Counted from the stretch's first letter, positions 1-9,209 are shown. The stretch: DNA of 59,301 nt from Bacteriovoracaceae bacterium (GCA_018675575.1 JABGXW010000113.1:1-59301), one strand, 5' to 3'. Numbers and translations: made by a program. Notes: a model not told the origin generated them from the letters alone.

Positions 1-1134
1 TAATTGGCAATAAAAATTGATATCATTAAGAATGAAATTTGATTCTAATCTCGTCGCTAATTTCAAATGAAATTCGGCCATGGAAAAGGTGGCCAAAAAC
101 CATGCATGCCCAGTACCGTTAGTGTTGTAGCCATTATAGGTATCTTCTGGGTAACGCCCAATTGCCGTGGCCAAATTTAAATTATTATTTTGATTGATAG
201 GGTAGAGGCGTTTAAAGCTGGCTTCAATTTTAGTTATAGTTTTTAATACTTTTGAATCTAAGAGGCTATAAAAGCCGTCGTTAGTATTACCATGAAGAAC
301 TCCAAGCACTGTTGAGATATCTAAATGACTTTTAGAAACTCCACCTGTTTGCTTAAGGGTTGCTAGAATATGGCCTTTTTCCTTTGACCAAAACTTTTGA
401 ATAAGGTTTTCAACTAATTTGGCCTTTTCTGTATAGAATTGAATGGCATTTAAATCCCCCAATCTCTTGGCCAATTTTGCTCCCATCAAAAGCGCTTTAC
501 GTTGCGCCATTGCAGTAGCAAAATGCAATCCCTTTACTTCTTCCCAATAATCAAAGCCCTGCTTATCAAAATAGCGGGCAGTATATTCTAAGTCCTGCTT
601 AATGGGTGATTTAGCGGGAAGAATGGGAGAGTATAATTCTTTTAAGACGTAATCTATTTGTCCCTCTGATATTAATTTATTGGCCCACTTGATAAGAGTG
701 ATTGCCCGAAGAGCTGGTCCATCGTGCTGTGGTCGTCCCCAAGGACCAGTGAAAAGACTGCCGTCGACATGATATTTAGGTTCACCTAAAGAAGTGAAGC
801 CAGAGATTAATTGAATATTTTGGACCCGTTTTACATAATCAAAAATAGATTCTCTTAACTTATTTTTAATATCATTATTCTTTTCTCTTGAAGCCAGGTC
901 AATTACGGTATTCATAACAAGGGCAGCATCTCTAACCCAATGATAGAAGTAATCTGGGTGACTTTTAGAAGGTGAGGCAACCACAATACCCTTGGCCGTC
1001 CCCGCCGGGTGAATATTATCCATTAAGTATTTTAAACTAATTTGATAACTTATTTTTTTAGTAGCTGGGGTAGTACTAGCAGAAGCGCTAAAAGAAAAAA
1101 GTAGAAGGCTTAAAAGTAGTAGGTTGAATTTCAT
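1..1134 (-). CDS. Secreted glucoamylase, GH15 family (3' end cut by window edge)
   Basis: The first 378 residues are visible; the frame is open to position 1. A signal peptide of about 20 residues (Lys then a Leu/Phe/Ser-rich core ending Ala-Ser-Ala-Ser) predicts export. The GH15 hallmark, aromatic residue-Trp-Glu-Glu-x-x-Gly, lies at W197-E198-E199, and an early YHWVRDAALVM block matches the family substrate-binding region. The family releases glucose from the non-reducing ends of starch, glycogen or maltodextrins. The ATG overlaps the TGA of the upstream enzyme I gene (ATGA), so it is the last visible gene of the PTS operon. The inferred role is feeding glucose to the adjacent permease. The family call is confident; the exact substrate is not. 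Confidence 0.85.
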   Translation of the reverse strand, partial: MKFNLLLLSLLLFSFSASASTTPATKKISYQISLKYLMDNIHPAGTAKGIVVASPSKSHPDYFYHWVRDAALVMNTVIDLASREKNNDIKNKLRESIFDYVKRVQNIQLISGFTSLGEPKYHVDGSLFTGPWGRPQHDGPALRAITLIKWANKLISEGQIDYVLKELYSPILPAKSPIKQDLEYTARYFDKQGFDYWEEVKGLHFATAMAQRKALLMGAKLAKRLGDLNAIQFYTEKAKLVENLIQKFWSKEKGHILATLKQTGGVSKSHLDISTVLGVLHGNTNDGFYSLLDSKVLKTITKIEASFKRLYPINQNNNLNLATAIGRYPEDTYNGYNTNGTGHAWFLATFSMAEFHLKLATRLESNFILNDINFYCQL

Positions 1135-2834
1135 TGATTCTCCAAAAGATAGTTTTCAATTTGCTCGGCGGTCTCAAGTTTTAAAACCTCGCGGGCTATT
1201 TTTTCACATGTTGATTTAGTTAAATTGATAATTTGCTCTTTAGTCTTAAGTATATGCATGGCACTCATGGATAATTTATTAATACCAATGCCGATGAAAA
1301 AGGGCACTAGGGTCGGATGATGCGCAACAGAGCCACAAACAGAGACATTTATATTTTTCTCGTTAGCATTTTTGGCCACCATATGAATCAAGCGCAATAG
1401 CCCTGGATTAAAGGGATTATATAACTCCTGAACTTTTGGATTATTGCGGTCAACTGCGCAGGTGTATTGAGTTAAATCGTTGGTTCCTAGTGAGAAGAAA
1501 TCCACGTACTTGGCTAGCACATCAGTAATTAAGGCCGCCGACGGGACTTCAATCATCATGCCGACTTTAATTGTTTTACTAAAAGGGATGGACTCATTTT
1601 CTAATTCACTTTTGCAATCATCTAGAGTTTGCAACGCCATTTGAAGTTCTTCAAGACAACTGATCATAGGAAACATAATCGCCATATTGCCATGAACTGA
1701 GGCGCGCAGTAGGGCGCGAAGTTGTGCTTTAAAAATATCTGTTTGCTTAAGGCATAACCTAATTGCTCTATAACCTAAAAAGGGATTTTCTTCATTCTTA
1801 ATTTTTAAGTAAGGAAGGTTTTTATCTCCTCCAATATCCAGCGTTCTAATTACACATTCTTTATCAGTAAGACTTTTTAAAACTTTGCTATAGACTTCAT
1901 ATTGCTCATTCTCAGTTGGCATAGAATCTCTATCCATATAAAGAAATTCTGTGCGATAGAGCCCAACCGACTCGGCATCGTTTTGGTGAAAGGATTCAAG
2001 ATCTTGGTAGCTACCAAGATTGCCGGCCAAGACAGTGGTAAATCCATCTGTAGTGGTGGCTTTTTTTCCAATAAATTTCTTTAAATCATCAAGCCCTGAT
2101 TGGTACTTATTTTTAAGTGCTTTAAACTCATCTAACTCCTGGTCACTTGGATTAATAATCAATTCACCAGTGCTGCCGTTTAAGGCGATTATATCACTAT
2201 TTTTGACTTTATTAGTGATGCTACTTAGTCCCACAATAGCAGGAATTTCCATGGTTCTTGCCATGATGGCGGAATGAGAAGTCTTGCCACCCTGATTGGT
2301 TAAAAAGCCCAAAACATATTTTTTATTCATGGTGGCCGTTTGTGAGGGAGTCAAATCATCACAAATAAGAATAACGTCAGAATCTAATTTTGATAAATCT
2401 GTATTAGTAATTCCTTCTAAATGATTAAGTACTCTTGTGAAGACGTCTTTAACGTCAGTGGCACGAGCTTTCATATATTCGTCGTCCATACTTTCAAACA
2501 TGGTGACGACATCTTTAACCACGGACTCTATGGCCCATGAGGCATTAACAAATTTAGTCTCTATCATTTGATTTACTTGCGAGAGAATCTCAGGATCTTG
2601 TAATAAAAGTAAATGCGCCGAAAAAATTTCAGCTTCTTCTGCTCCTAATTCCTTAAGAGCCTTTTCTTGAATAGCTTGTAGTTCCAGGACTGATTGATCA
2701 ATGGCGACTTTTAGCTTCTTTAATTGCGCGCTACTATCTTTACAAGTAAGTTTTGATATATTTAATTGATCATTTTTAATCATCAAAATTTGCCCAATGG
2801 CAATTCCTGGTGAAGCCGCTATTCCCGTAATCAT
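1131..2834 (-). CDS. ptsI: Phosphoenolpyruvate-protein phosphotransferase (PTS enzyme I)
   Basis: This 567-residue protein has the normal length and architecture of enzyme I: HPr-binding/swivelling N-terminal domain, then a PEP-utilising TIM-barrel. It autophosphorylates with PEP and passes the phosphate to HPr in the cytoplasm. The start motif GIAASPGIAIG is typical. The active-site histidine is H187 in GGKTSHSAIMAR. The C-terminal half carries the PEP-binding signatures, including an EVPSAAL block and a SLGTNDLTQY block. It follows ptsH by 3 nt and is followed by the glucoamylase with a 4-nt overlap, so all four genes should be cotranscribed. Confidence 0.97.
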   Translation of the reverse strand: MITGIAASPGIAIGQILMIKNDQLNISKLTCKDSSAQLKKLKVAIDQSVLELQAIQEKALKELGAEEAEIFSAHLLLLQDPEILSQVNQMIETKFVNASWAIESVVKDVVTMFESMDDEYMKARATDVKDVFTRVLNHLEGITNTDLSKLDSDVILICDDLTPSQTATMNKKYVLGFLTNQGGKTSHSAIMARTMEIPAIVGLSSITNKVKNSDIIALNGSTGELIINPSDQELDEFKALKNKYQSGLDDLKKFIGKKATTTDGFTTVLAGNLGSYQDLESFHQNDAESVGLYRTEFLYMDRDSMPTENEQYEVYSKVLKSLTDKECVIRTLDIGGDKNLPYLKIKNEENPFLGYRAIRLCLKQTDIFKAQLRALLRASVHGNMAIMFPMISCLEELQMALQTLDDCKSELENESIPFSKTIKVGMMIEVPSAALITDVLAKYVDFFSLGTNDLTQYTCAVDRNNPKVQELYNPFNPGLLRLIHMVAKNANEKNINVSVCGSVAHHPTLVPFFIGIGINKLSMSAMHILKTKEQIINLTKSTCEKIAREVLKLETAEQIENYLLENQ

Positions 2835-2837
2835 CTA

Positions 2838-3101
2838 TTAATGCAGGTTAAATTTATTCTTAACTAAATCAGTTAAGGAGTCGATCGCCGTTTGCTCGTC
2901 AATACCAACAGCGGAAATAATAATTTCAGTGTCTTTAACTAAGCCAAGAGTCATAAGGCTCATTATAGATTTTGCATTGGCGATTTTTTCACCAAAAATA
3001 ATATTGATGTCGGATTTAAAATTAGTAGCTGCTTTAACAAATAGAGCAGCTGGTCTAGCGTGCATACCTTCATCATTTAATATTGTTACGGCTTGTCTCA
3101 T
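2838..3101 (-). CDS. ptsH: Phosphocarrier protein HPr
   Basis: An 87-residue HPr of normal size. It carries phosphate from enzyme I to the IIA domain of the permease. The phosphorylated histidine is H14 in GMHARPA. A serine, S45, sits at the position of the regulatory Ser46 in the block AKSIMSLM, a sequence more like HPr proteins that are HPr-kinase substrates than the enteric AKSLFKL form. Whether an HPr kinase exists is not visible in this window. The gene lies 13 nt after the permease and 3 nt before ptsI. Confidence 0.97.
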   Translation of the reverse strand: MRQAVTILNDEGMHARPAALFVKAATNFKSDINIIFGEKIANAKSIMSLMTLGLVKDTEIIISAVGIDEQTAIDSLTDLVKNKFNLH

Positions 3102-3114
3102 TAAATTATTCCTT

Positions 3115-5043
3115 TTAGTGAGTTGTTATTTCTATGATTGAATCACTTGGGCTTACATTTCCTAATTGCATCACTTTAAAGTTAGAAATGTTGTCCATAT
3201 TAGTAATGACAACTGGAGTGATATGACTTTTTGCTTTTTGTTTAACTAAATCTAAATCAAATTCAAGTAGTTTTTCTCCGGCCTTTACTTTATCTCCGAC
3301 TTTAACTAATGGAGTGAAGCCTTCGCCTTTCATTTTTACTGTATCTATTCCCACGTGAACTAGAATTTCTGAACCATTTTCAGTGGTAATCCCAAAAGCG
3401 TGATGGGTGTGAAAAAATTGTGCGATCACACCAGTTACCGGAGCATAGACAGCGCCTTCGCTAGGGATAACTCCTACGCCGTCGCCTAGAAGTTTTTCAG
3501 CAAAGGTGGCATCAGGAATTTCACTCAGAGGAATTATTTCTCCTTTAAGAGGGGAAGTCATGATTAATTTTTTATTATTGCTGATGATTTGTTTGATTTC
3601 TTCTTTTAACATTTCTGATTCGGTTCCAAAGATAACTTGAACATTATCTCCGGTGGTCATAATACCTGCGGCACCGAGACTTTTTAAGCGTGCCTTATTA
3701 ATTGAAGGCAAGCTTGTCACTTTTAGTCTTAGGCGAGTAATACAAGCATCTAAATCTAGAATGTTTTTGGCTCCACCAAGTGCGGTAAGAATTTCAAAAG
3801 ATTTACCTGAAGTAGATAATTGTCCAAGCTGTAAATCATCGTCTTCGAGGCTTTCATCGCGGCCTGGTGTTTTAAAATTAAAGATAGGAATTAAAGTATA
3901 AAAGGCGGTGAAATAAATGGCTGCAACGGCGGGCCCTACAACCATCCAAAGCATACTTGAATTTTTTTGATTAAAAAATCCAACCACGTAATCTATAACT
4001 GAAGCAGAAAAGGTATAGCCTAGGTGAATATCAAAAGCGTTGGTTAGTAAGCCTGAACAAAAAGCAGCACCTACATGAAAAACGTAAAGTAGTGGTGCTA
4101 CAAAGATAAAGGCAAATTCAATTGGTTCGGTGATACCTGTAATAATTGAAGTTAAAGCAGCTGATAACATAATGCCGCCAACAGCAGTTCTTTTGTCTTT
4201 TGGGGCCCGTAAATACATTGCATAGGCAGCTGCCGGAAGACCAAAAAGCATAATCGGAAATTCTGCTGCCATAAAACGACCGGCAGTGGCGTCACCGGCA
4301 AAATATCTTACCGACTCACCATGAACGACTTTACCCGCTGTGGTTACAAATTCACCAAACTCATAAAGAAAAGGTGGGTAATAAACGTGGTGTAGTCCAA
4401 CTGGAATTAAAAGTCTTTTTCCAGCAGCATAAAATGCTGGGCCAAATTCTGAGCTCATAATATTTGAACCAAAGCTATGAATTGCTTCTTGCACCGGTGG
4501 CCAAATCAATCCTAGGATGATGCCAGTAAAAACTGCGGCAACCGCGGCCAAAATAGGAACAAGTCTTTTGCCAGAGAAAAACCCCAAAACCTTAGGAAGT
4601 TGAGTTTTAAAAAATCTTTTATAAATATAAGCAGTAATAAGACCAATAATAATACCGCCAAAAACTCCGGTGTTAATTGCCAAGGTTAGTTCTCTAACCT
4701 CACCGATAACTTTTAAAATATTTGTTAAAGTGAAATAACCAACCGCCGCAGCAAGGGCTGCCACTCCGGCTCCACCGGTAAACCCAATTGCCACGCCAAT
4801 AGCAAAGATAAGTGGAAGCTGTTCAAAAATGGCAAGGCCGCCACTATAAAAAAGTTTTCCTACAACTAGTAAGGTAGTACTTGTTACCACTTGATCGGTT
4901 GTGGCCAGGTCTTCTAAAATTCTACCAAGCGCTACTAAAAGTCCCGCAGCCGGTAAAACCGATACCGGAACCATTAAAGATTTGCCTAATTTTTGCATCA
5001 AAGAGAATGATTCATTAAATAATGATTTCATGACGTGTTCCAT
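3115..5043 (-). CDS. Glucose/GlcNAc-type PTS permease, fused EIICBA
   Basis: A 642-residue fused permease. The membrane EIIC domain (about residues 15-390) contains the signature GITEPIEFAFIFVAPLLY near 303-320. EIIB follows with phospho-cysteine C434 in LDACITRLRLKV. EIIA lies at the C terminus with the paired histidines H548 and H563 (ILVHVGIDTV), spaced 15 residues apart as in the glucose IIA family. It imports and phosphorylates a hexose at the inner membrane. Glucose fits best because a glucoamylase is encoded in the same operon, but N-acetylglucosamine permeases share this architecture. A second in-frame ATG four codons in is an alternative start. First gene of its operon. Confidence 0.9.
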   Translation of the reverse strand: MEHVMKSLFNESFSLMQKLGKSLMVPVSVLPAAGLLVALGRILEDLATTDQVVTSTTLLVVGKLFYSGGLAIFEQLPLIFAIGVAIGFTGGAGVAALAAAVGYFTLTNILKVIGEVRELTLAINTGVFGGIIIGLITAYIYKRFFKTQLPKVLGFFSGKRLVPILAAVAAVFTGIILGLIWPPVQEAIHSFGSNIMSSEFGPAFYAAGKRLLIPVGLHHVYYPPFLYEFGEFVTTAGKVVHGESVRYFAGDATAGRFMAAEFPIMLFGLPAAAYAMYLRAPKDKRTAVGGIMLSAALTSIITGITEPIEFAFIFVAPLLYVFHVGAAFCSGLLTNAFDIHLGYTFSASVIDYVVGFFNQKNSSMLWMVVGPAVAAIYFTAFYTLIPIFNFKTPGRDESLEDDDLQLGQLSTSGKSFEILTALGGAKNILDLDACITRLRLKVTSLPSINKARLKSLGAAGIMTTGDNVQVIFGTESEMLKEEIKQIISNNKKLIMTSPLKGEIIPLSEIPDATFAEKLLGDGVGVIPSEGAVYAPVTGVIAQFFHTHHAFGITTENGSEILVHVGIDTVKMKGEGFTPLVKVGDKVKAGEKLLEFDLDLVKQKAKSHITPVVITNMDNISNFKVMQLGNVSPSDSIIEITTH

Positions 5044-5237
5044 TAAAAAGATTTTAGTTTAGGTATCATGCTGGCAATTAATCGTATATTTATTTATAGA
5101 TTTGTGCGTGACGTGTCTAGAAGCGGGGTTCATTGATGAATCGAGCTTATCAGCTAAAAGTGTATACGGAATTTCAGTGACTTAGAGATATCTTTAGGGA
5201 AACTAGCTATTATAAATGAATATGTTTTGGAGGAAAT
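5044..5237. other. Intergenic region upstream of the PTS operon
   Basis: About 390 bases separate the PTS operon from the helicase gene. Apart from a weak 40-codon ORF, I see no convincing -35/-10 pair or operator. The minus-strand promoter for the PTS operon must lie here but could not be pinned down. The stretch after the small ORF (5361-5436) contains only a short palindrome at 5366-5376 without a T tract. Confidence 0.3.
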
Positions 5238-5360
5238 ATGAGTGCAGATAAGTTTATAAAAAATTGTGAAGATTTAAGAATAGATGAATCATTTTCCTAT
5301 CAGGTGATACAGAAACTTTCTAAACAGGTTCGCCTTAGTTTTGGCAAAAACCATTATTAA
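5238..5360 (+). CDS. Possible small ORF, 40 residues, unknown
   Basis: A 40-codon ORF starts with ATG six bases after a strong Shine-Dalgarno-like GGAGG and ends with TAA. The product would be soluble and mixed-charge with no signal peptide, membrane segment or recognisable motif. It is the only plus-strand coding candidate between the divergently placed PTS and helicase genes. It could be a genuine small protein, or the 5' remnant of a decayed gene, since the next 75 bases have no open continuation. Only the ribosome-binding site supports it. Confidence 0.3.
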   Translation: MSADKFIKNCEDLRIDESFSYQVIQKLSKQVRLSFGKNHY

Positions 5361-5436
5361 CTTCTGCCTTTAAGGCCTTTGGATCCATCTGTTAATTATA
5401 GTTCCAGAAAAACCATTAAGGCGCCGAACATGCAAA

Positions 5437-7485
5437 CTATTTTTGCTCGAGATCATCCATTAAATTTTTAAAAAATGATTTTTTATATTGATTTGCATCC
5501 TCTTCCGTCATATGCCCAAATGTTGTTCTATCTTGCAATGTAAATAGTTTGTCATCTTTTAGATCGTTAAGAAAACGAGATAAATGCCTTGGAACATCTT
5601 TTCCAAAAAGTTTTCTTTCCTTACAATAAGTCATAAATAAGGTTTCACGTGCCCGTGTTATACCTACATAACAAAGACGCCTCTCTTCATCAACTCCTCC
5701 TTCTTGTACTGATCTTTTGTGGGGAAGAGTTTCTTCTTCTACTCCAATTAAAAAAATCGTATCAAACTCAAGCCCCTTTGAGGAATGCAAGGTCATTAAA
5801 GTGACCTCATTAACCCTTACGTCATCATCTTCTTCCTCATTCAGCTCTTCGAGGTCTTGTGAGTCTTGTAGCAGTAATTTTTGTGCAAAGTTCTCTAATG
5901 TCGCATGAGACTTATTGTAGCTTTCATACCTTGCTGCAGATTCAATGAAGATGTTGATGTCATTTTTTCTTCGCTCTACCTGCTTAGCATTATCATGGGA
6001 TTTTTCAATATATTGATTGAATTTTATATCTTCCACGAGGCATGAAATTGACTCTGGAAGAGAATGTTTTTTAAATTTCTCTTGAAAGTCAGTGATAATT
6101 TTTGTGAATTTATTAATCACTTCTGTCTTGTTTGGGATTAAATCAGGATATTTAAGAAAGGCATCATATAATGTTATATTTTCTTCTAATGATTTTTTTA
6201 AAAATGTATCTAAAGTTGCCTTGCCTATACCTCTATTTGGTACATTTAGAACTCTACGTAGAGATAATTGATCTCGCGGATTTAAGATGACAAATAGGTA
6301 GGCCATAATATCTTTTACTTCTTTTTTATCATAAAACTTTTGACCTCCTAATATTCGGTAGGGAACATTAGATAATCGCAGGTGTTCTTCGAGTGGCTGT
6401 GCTTGAGTATTTGAGCGGTAAAGAATAGCAATGTCTGCTAAATGCATACCATCACCTTGATATTGTACTATTTGTTCAATTGTAATCTCAGCTTCATGGT
6501 CAGTATTTGCTGTTAGCCATATCTTTGGCAAGGCATCTGATTTTTTCTTTGTCCAAAGAGTTTTATCCCTTCTCTCTTTGTTAATTTCTATCACTTTGTT
6601 AGCAAGACCGAGAATAGAGCTTGTTGAACGGTAATTTTCTTCAAGTTTAATGACTTTTGCACCTGGAAATTTACTTTCGAAGTCTAAGATATTGCTCAAA
6701 TCTGCACCACGAAAAGAGTAGATAGATTGGTCATCGTCCCCCACAACACATAGATTATTATGAGAACTCGTTAAACCTAAAATTAGTTGAAATTGTAGAT
6801 TATTAGTATCTTGGTACTCATCAATCATTATGAATTGAAATAATTCAGAATATTTTTTAGCGACGTCGGGAAAATCATTAAATAGCCTTACAGTGAGAAA
6901 CAAAATATCATCAAAATCAATAGCATTATAAAACGCTAGCTTTTCTTGATAAAAATGATAAACATATTCGATTGCGACATCATATGGATCTTCAGGATCA
7001 AAAAAACTAGAATGCTCATAATCTGTATGAGAAATGCCGTTATTTTTCAAATAGCCAATTTTTGATAAGACTACCTTTCTATCAAAACTTTTATCGGCGC
7101 GGTACATTTTTAATGCTTCTCGAATAATCGAAAGTTGATCAGATGAATCAAAAATGGTGAAATTTTTATAATATCCTAGTTTCGTAATTTCTTTTTTTAG
7201 TATTTTGACGCCAAGGGAATGAAAAGTAGAAAGAGTAAGCTTCCTACTTTTTCTATTTCCTAAGAGATTTGACACTCTTTCTTTCATTTCCCTAGCTGCT
7301 TTATTAGTAAAACTAACTCCTAAAATAGACTTAGGATCGATATTTAAGTTATCTACCATATGCGCAATTCTATAGGTTATAGTACGGGTTTTTCCACTTC
7401 CGGCCCCTGCAAGTATAAGTACTGGACCTTCTATTGTTTCTGCTGCATGGCGCTGTTCCGGGTTAAGACCCGCTAATGAAATCAT
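5437..7485 (-). CDS. rep: UvrD/Rep-family ATP-dependent DNA helicase (Rep-like)
   Basis: A 682-residue superfamily 1A 3'-5' helicase with all motifs in order: Q motif LNPEQRHAA near residue 7, Walker A AGAGSGKT at 26-33, the Ia block SFTNKAAREMKERV, Walker B IDEYQDTN, motif III GDDDQSIYSFRGA, motif IV EENYRST, motif V TLHSSKGLEF and motif VI ERRLCYVGITRAR. The length and the NPRDQLSLRRVLNVPNRGIG block look closer to Rep than to UvrD/PcrA, which usually carry a longer C-terminal extension. The role is unwinding at stalled forks or in repair. The upstream region has no obvious Shine-Dalgarno. It is divergent from the fumarase operon. Confidence 0.93.
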   Translation of the reverse strand: MISLAGLNPEQRHAAETIEGPVLILAGAGSGKTRTITYRIAHMVDNLNIDPKSILGVSFTNKAAREMKERVSNLLGNRKSRKLTLSTFHSLGVKILKKEITKLGYYKNFTIFDSSDQLSIIREALKMYRADKSFDRKVVLSKIGYLKNNGISHTDYEHSSFFDPEDPYDVAIEYVYHFYQEKLAFYNAIDFDDILFLTVRLFNDFPDVAKKYSELFQFIMIDEYQDTNNLQFQLILGLTSSHNNLCVVGDDDQSIYSFRGADLSNILDFESKFPGAKVIKLEENYRSTSSILGLANKVIEINKERRDKTLWTKKKSDALPKIWLTANTDHEAEITIEQIVQYQGDGMHLADIAILYRSNTQAQPLEEHLRLSNVPYRILGGQKFYDKKEVKDIMAYLFVILNPRDQLSLRRVLNVPNRGIGKATLDTFLKKSLEENITLYDAFLKYPDLIPNKTEVINKFTKIITDFQEKFKKHSLPESISCLVEDIKFNQYIEKSHDNAKQVERRKNDINIFIESAARYESYNKSHATLENFAQKLLLQDSQDLEELNEEEDDDVRVNEVTLMTLHSSKGLEFDTIFLIGVEEETLPHKRSVQEGGVDEERRLCYVGITRARETLFMTYCKERKLFGKDVPRHLSRFLNDLKDDKLFTLQDRTTFGHMTEEDANQYKKSFFKNLMDDLEQK

Positions 7486-7543
7486 GCTTGAATTCTACGC
7501 AAAAAAGGAGCTTCTTTCAATCCACAAAAGAGAAAGATGTTGC

Positions 7544-7549
7544 TATAAT
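7544..7549 (+). promoter_or_regulatory. -10 element for the fumarase-metG-aacS operon
   Basis: A perfect TATAAT lies about 40 bases before the fumarase alpha start in the 104-base gap between divergent genes. No good -35 is seen at 16-18 bases upstream, so the assignment rests on the -10 alone. Confidence 0.4.
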
Positions 7550-7589
7550 TTTAAACTTAATAATTATTATTTTATCTTGGGGTATAGTC

Positions 7590-8633
7590 ATGTCAAAAAA
7601 AAAGGTAGCTAAAAAAAAGACTACTAAGAAAATAACTACAAAAAAGATAGCTAAGAAAAAGGCCCCTAAAAAAAGAACAAAGAAGAAAGCTTTTAGGAAG
7701 GTTACAAAAAAGTCAACAAAGAAAAATGTTATAAGAAAAAAAGTAAATAAACAAAAAGACCTACTTCAAGATAGCATTATCGAGTTAATCCGACAGACTT
7801 CTACAATTCTTCCTGGAGATATTCAAAAAGTTATTTTAGAAGCATTAGAGAGAGAAAAAGAGGGAACAACTGCAAAATATGCTATGAGTATAATAGATGC
7901 AAATATTAAACTGGCAAAATCAAAAAGTCAGCCAATGTGTCAAGATACTGGAACTATTCTTTTCTTTATTTCCCATCCTGCTGAGTTTTCAGAATTAGCT
8001 TTTATGAAAACGGCAAATAAAGCAGTGGTTTTAGCTACTAAAAAAGGATATTTAAGACAAAACTCAGTCGATACATTAACAGGTGCCAATACCACTATGA
8101 ATCTAGGACCTGGTCATCCAAGCTTTCATTTTCATGAGCATAAGAAAAAAACAATCGAAGTGAGATTGATGTTAAAAGGTGGAGGATGTGAAAACGTTGG
8201 AGCTCAATATGCATTACCAAATGTTTCTTTAGACGCTGGCAGAGACCTTGATGGTGTACGTAAAGTAATTCTTGATGCAATTATTAAAGCTCAAGGTAAG
8301 GGGTGTGGACCTGGGGTCCTTGGAATTTGCATTGGTGGAGATCGAGGTGCCGGTTATATCGACTCGAAAGAGCAATTATTGAGGCATTTAGATGATTCTA
8401 GTCCAAACAATACCTTAGCTGATTTAGAAAGGGATATAGTAAATACTGCAAATAAACTAGGAATCGGTCCCATGGGCTTTGGGGGAAAAACAACACTATT
8501 AGCATGTAAGATAGGAGTTTTAAATAGATTACCGGCATCTTACTTTGTCTCAATTTCCTATATGTGCTGGGCCTATAGAAGGCAGGGCATAACACTCGGC
8601 TCTCATAATAAAATATCAAAATGGTTATATTAG
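7590..8633 (+). CDS. Class I fumarate hydratase, alpha subunit, with Lys-rich N-terminal tail
   Basis: A 347-residue [4Fe-4S] hydro-lyase subunit for fumarate to malate. Cluster cysteines are C117 (PMCQDTGT), C200 (GGGCEN) and C239 (GKGCGPG), and the FGGKTTLLACKIG and RLPASYFVS blocks near the end are typical. I chose the ATG at 7590; an upstream in-frame start at 7476 would add 38 residues that begin inside the divergent helicase gene. The first ~55 residues are extraordinary: 27 lysines and 3 arginines in AKKK-type repeats resembling histone H1 tails, before the enzyme domain begins around residue 57. The beta subunit follows after 9 nt. A related tartrate dehydratase activity cannot be excluded from sequence alone. 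Confidence 0.9.
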   Translation: MSKKKVAKKKTTKKITTKKIAKKKAPKKRTKKKAFRKVTKKSTKKNVIRKKVNKQKDLLQDSIIELIRQTSTILPGDIQKVILEALEREKEGTTAKYAMSIIDANIKLAKSKSQPMCQDTGTILFFISHPAEFSELAFMKTANKAVVLATKKGYLRQNSVDTLTGANTTMNLGPGHPSFHFHEHKKKTIEVRLMLKGGGCENVGAQYALPNVSLDAGRDLDGVRKVILDAIIKAQGKGCGPGVLGICIGGDRGAGYIDSKEQLLRHLDDSSPNNTLADLERDIVNTANKLGIGPMGFGGKTTLLACKIGVLNRLPASYFVSISYMCWAYRRQGITLGSHNKISKWLY

Positions 8634-8642
8634 GAGGTTTTT

Positions 8643-9209
8643 ATGAAAAAACTAAATTTTCCTTTTAAAAGAGAAGAAATTAGAGCTTTAAAAGTTGGAG
8701 ATATGGTTCTCATTTCTGGAAAAATGTTCACGGGAAGAGATGCCATTCATAAATATCTCCATGATGGGAATATGCCACCAGTATCTTTGCAAGATCAAAT
8801 AATTTATCATTGTGGACCTGTTGTTTTGGAAGAAAAAAATAACTACCGAGTAATAGCTGCAGGGCCTACAACATCTATTAGAGAAGAACCTTATCAATGG
8901 GAAGTGATGCGTGATCATGGAATTCTTGGAGTCATTGGTAAAGGTGGAATGGGACCTAAAACATTAGAGGGATGTGCTAAATATGGTTGTGTCTACTTTC
9001 ATGCCATTGGTGGTGCGGCACAAGTTTTAGCGGAAAAAATAAAATCAGTTGATAATGTCTATTTAAAAGAGAAGTTTGGTTCACCAGAAGCAATCTGGGA
9101 ATTAACAGTTGAAGAATTTCCTGTTGTCGTTACTATGGATAGTCATGGCAATTCTCTTCATGAGAAAGTCCAAGCAAAAAGCGAAGCAAATTTAAAAGAA
9201 TTACTGTAG
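8643..9209 (+). CDS. Class I fumarate hydratase, beta subunit
   Basis: A 188-residue C-terminal-domain subunit of the two-subunit class I fumarase. Recognisable blocks are LKVGDMVLISGKMFTGRDA near the start, HCGPVV, AAGPTTSIR, and GVIGKGGMG, which help form the substrate site with the alpha subunit. It is preceded by AGGAGG seven bases before the ATG. The next gene, metG, starts 7 nt later. Together with malate dehydrogenase at 50.3 kb it supplies two successive TCA-cycle steps. Confidence 0.94.
   Translation: MKKLNFPFKREEIRALKVGDMVLISGKMFTGRDAIHKYLHDGNMPPVSLQDQIIYHCGPVVLEEKNNYRVIAAGPTTSIREEPYQWEVMRDHGILGVIGKGGMGPKTLEGCAKYGCVYFHAIGGAAQVLAEKIKSVDNVYLKEKFGSPEAIWELTVEEFPVVVTMDSHGNSLHEKVQAKSEANLKELL

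Noticed and set aside
5366..5376. GCCTTTAAGGC palindrome as a terminator
   Set aside because: The stem is only five pairs with a one-base centre and there is no T tract on either strand.
7476..7589. 38-residue N-terminal extension of fumarase alpha including a hydrophobic stretch
   Set aside because: It overlaps the divergent helicase start, and it contains the TATAAT promoter element, so it is probably untranslated.
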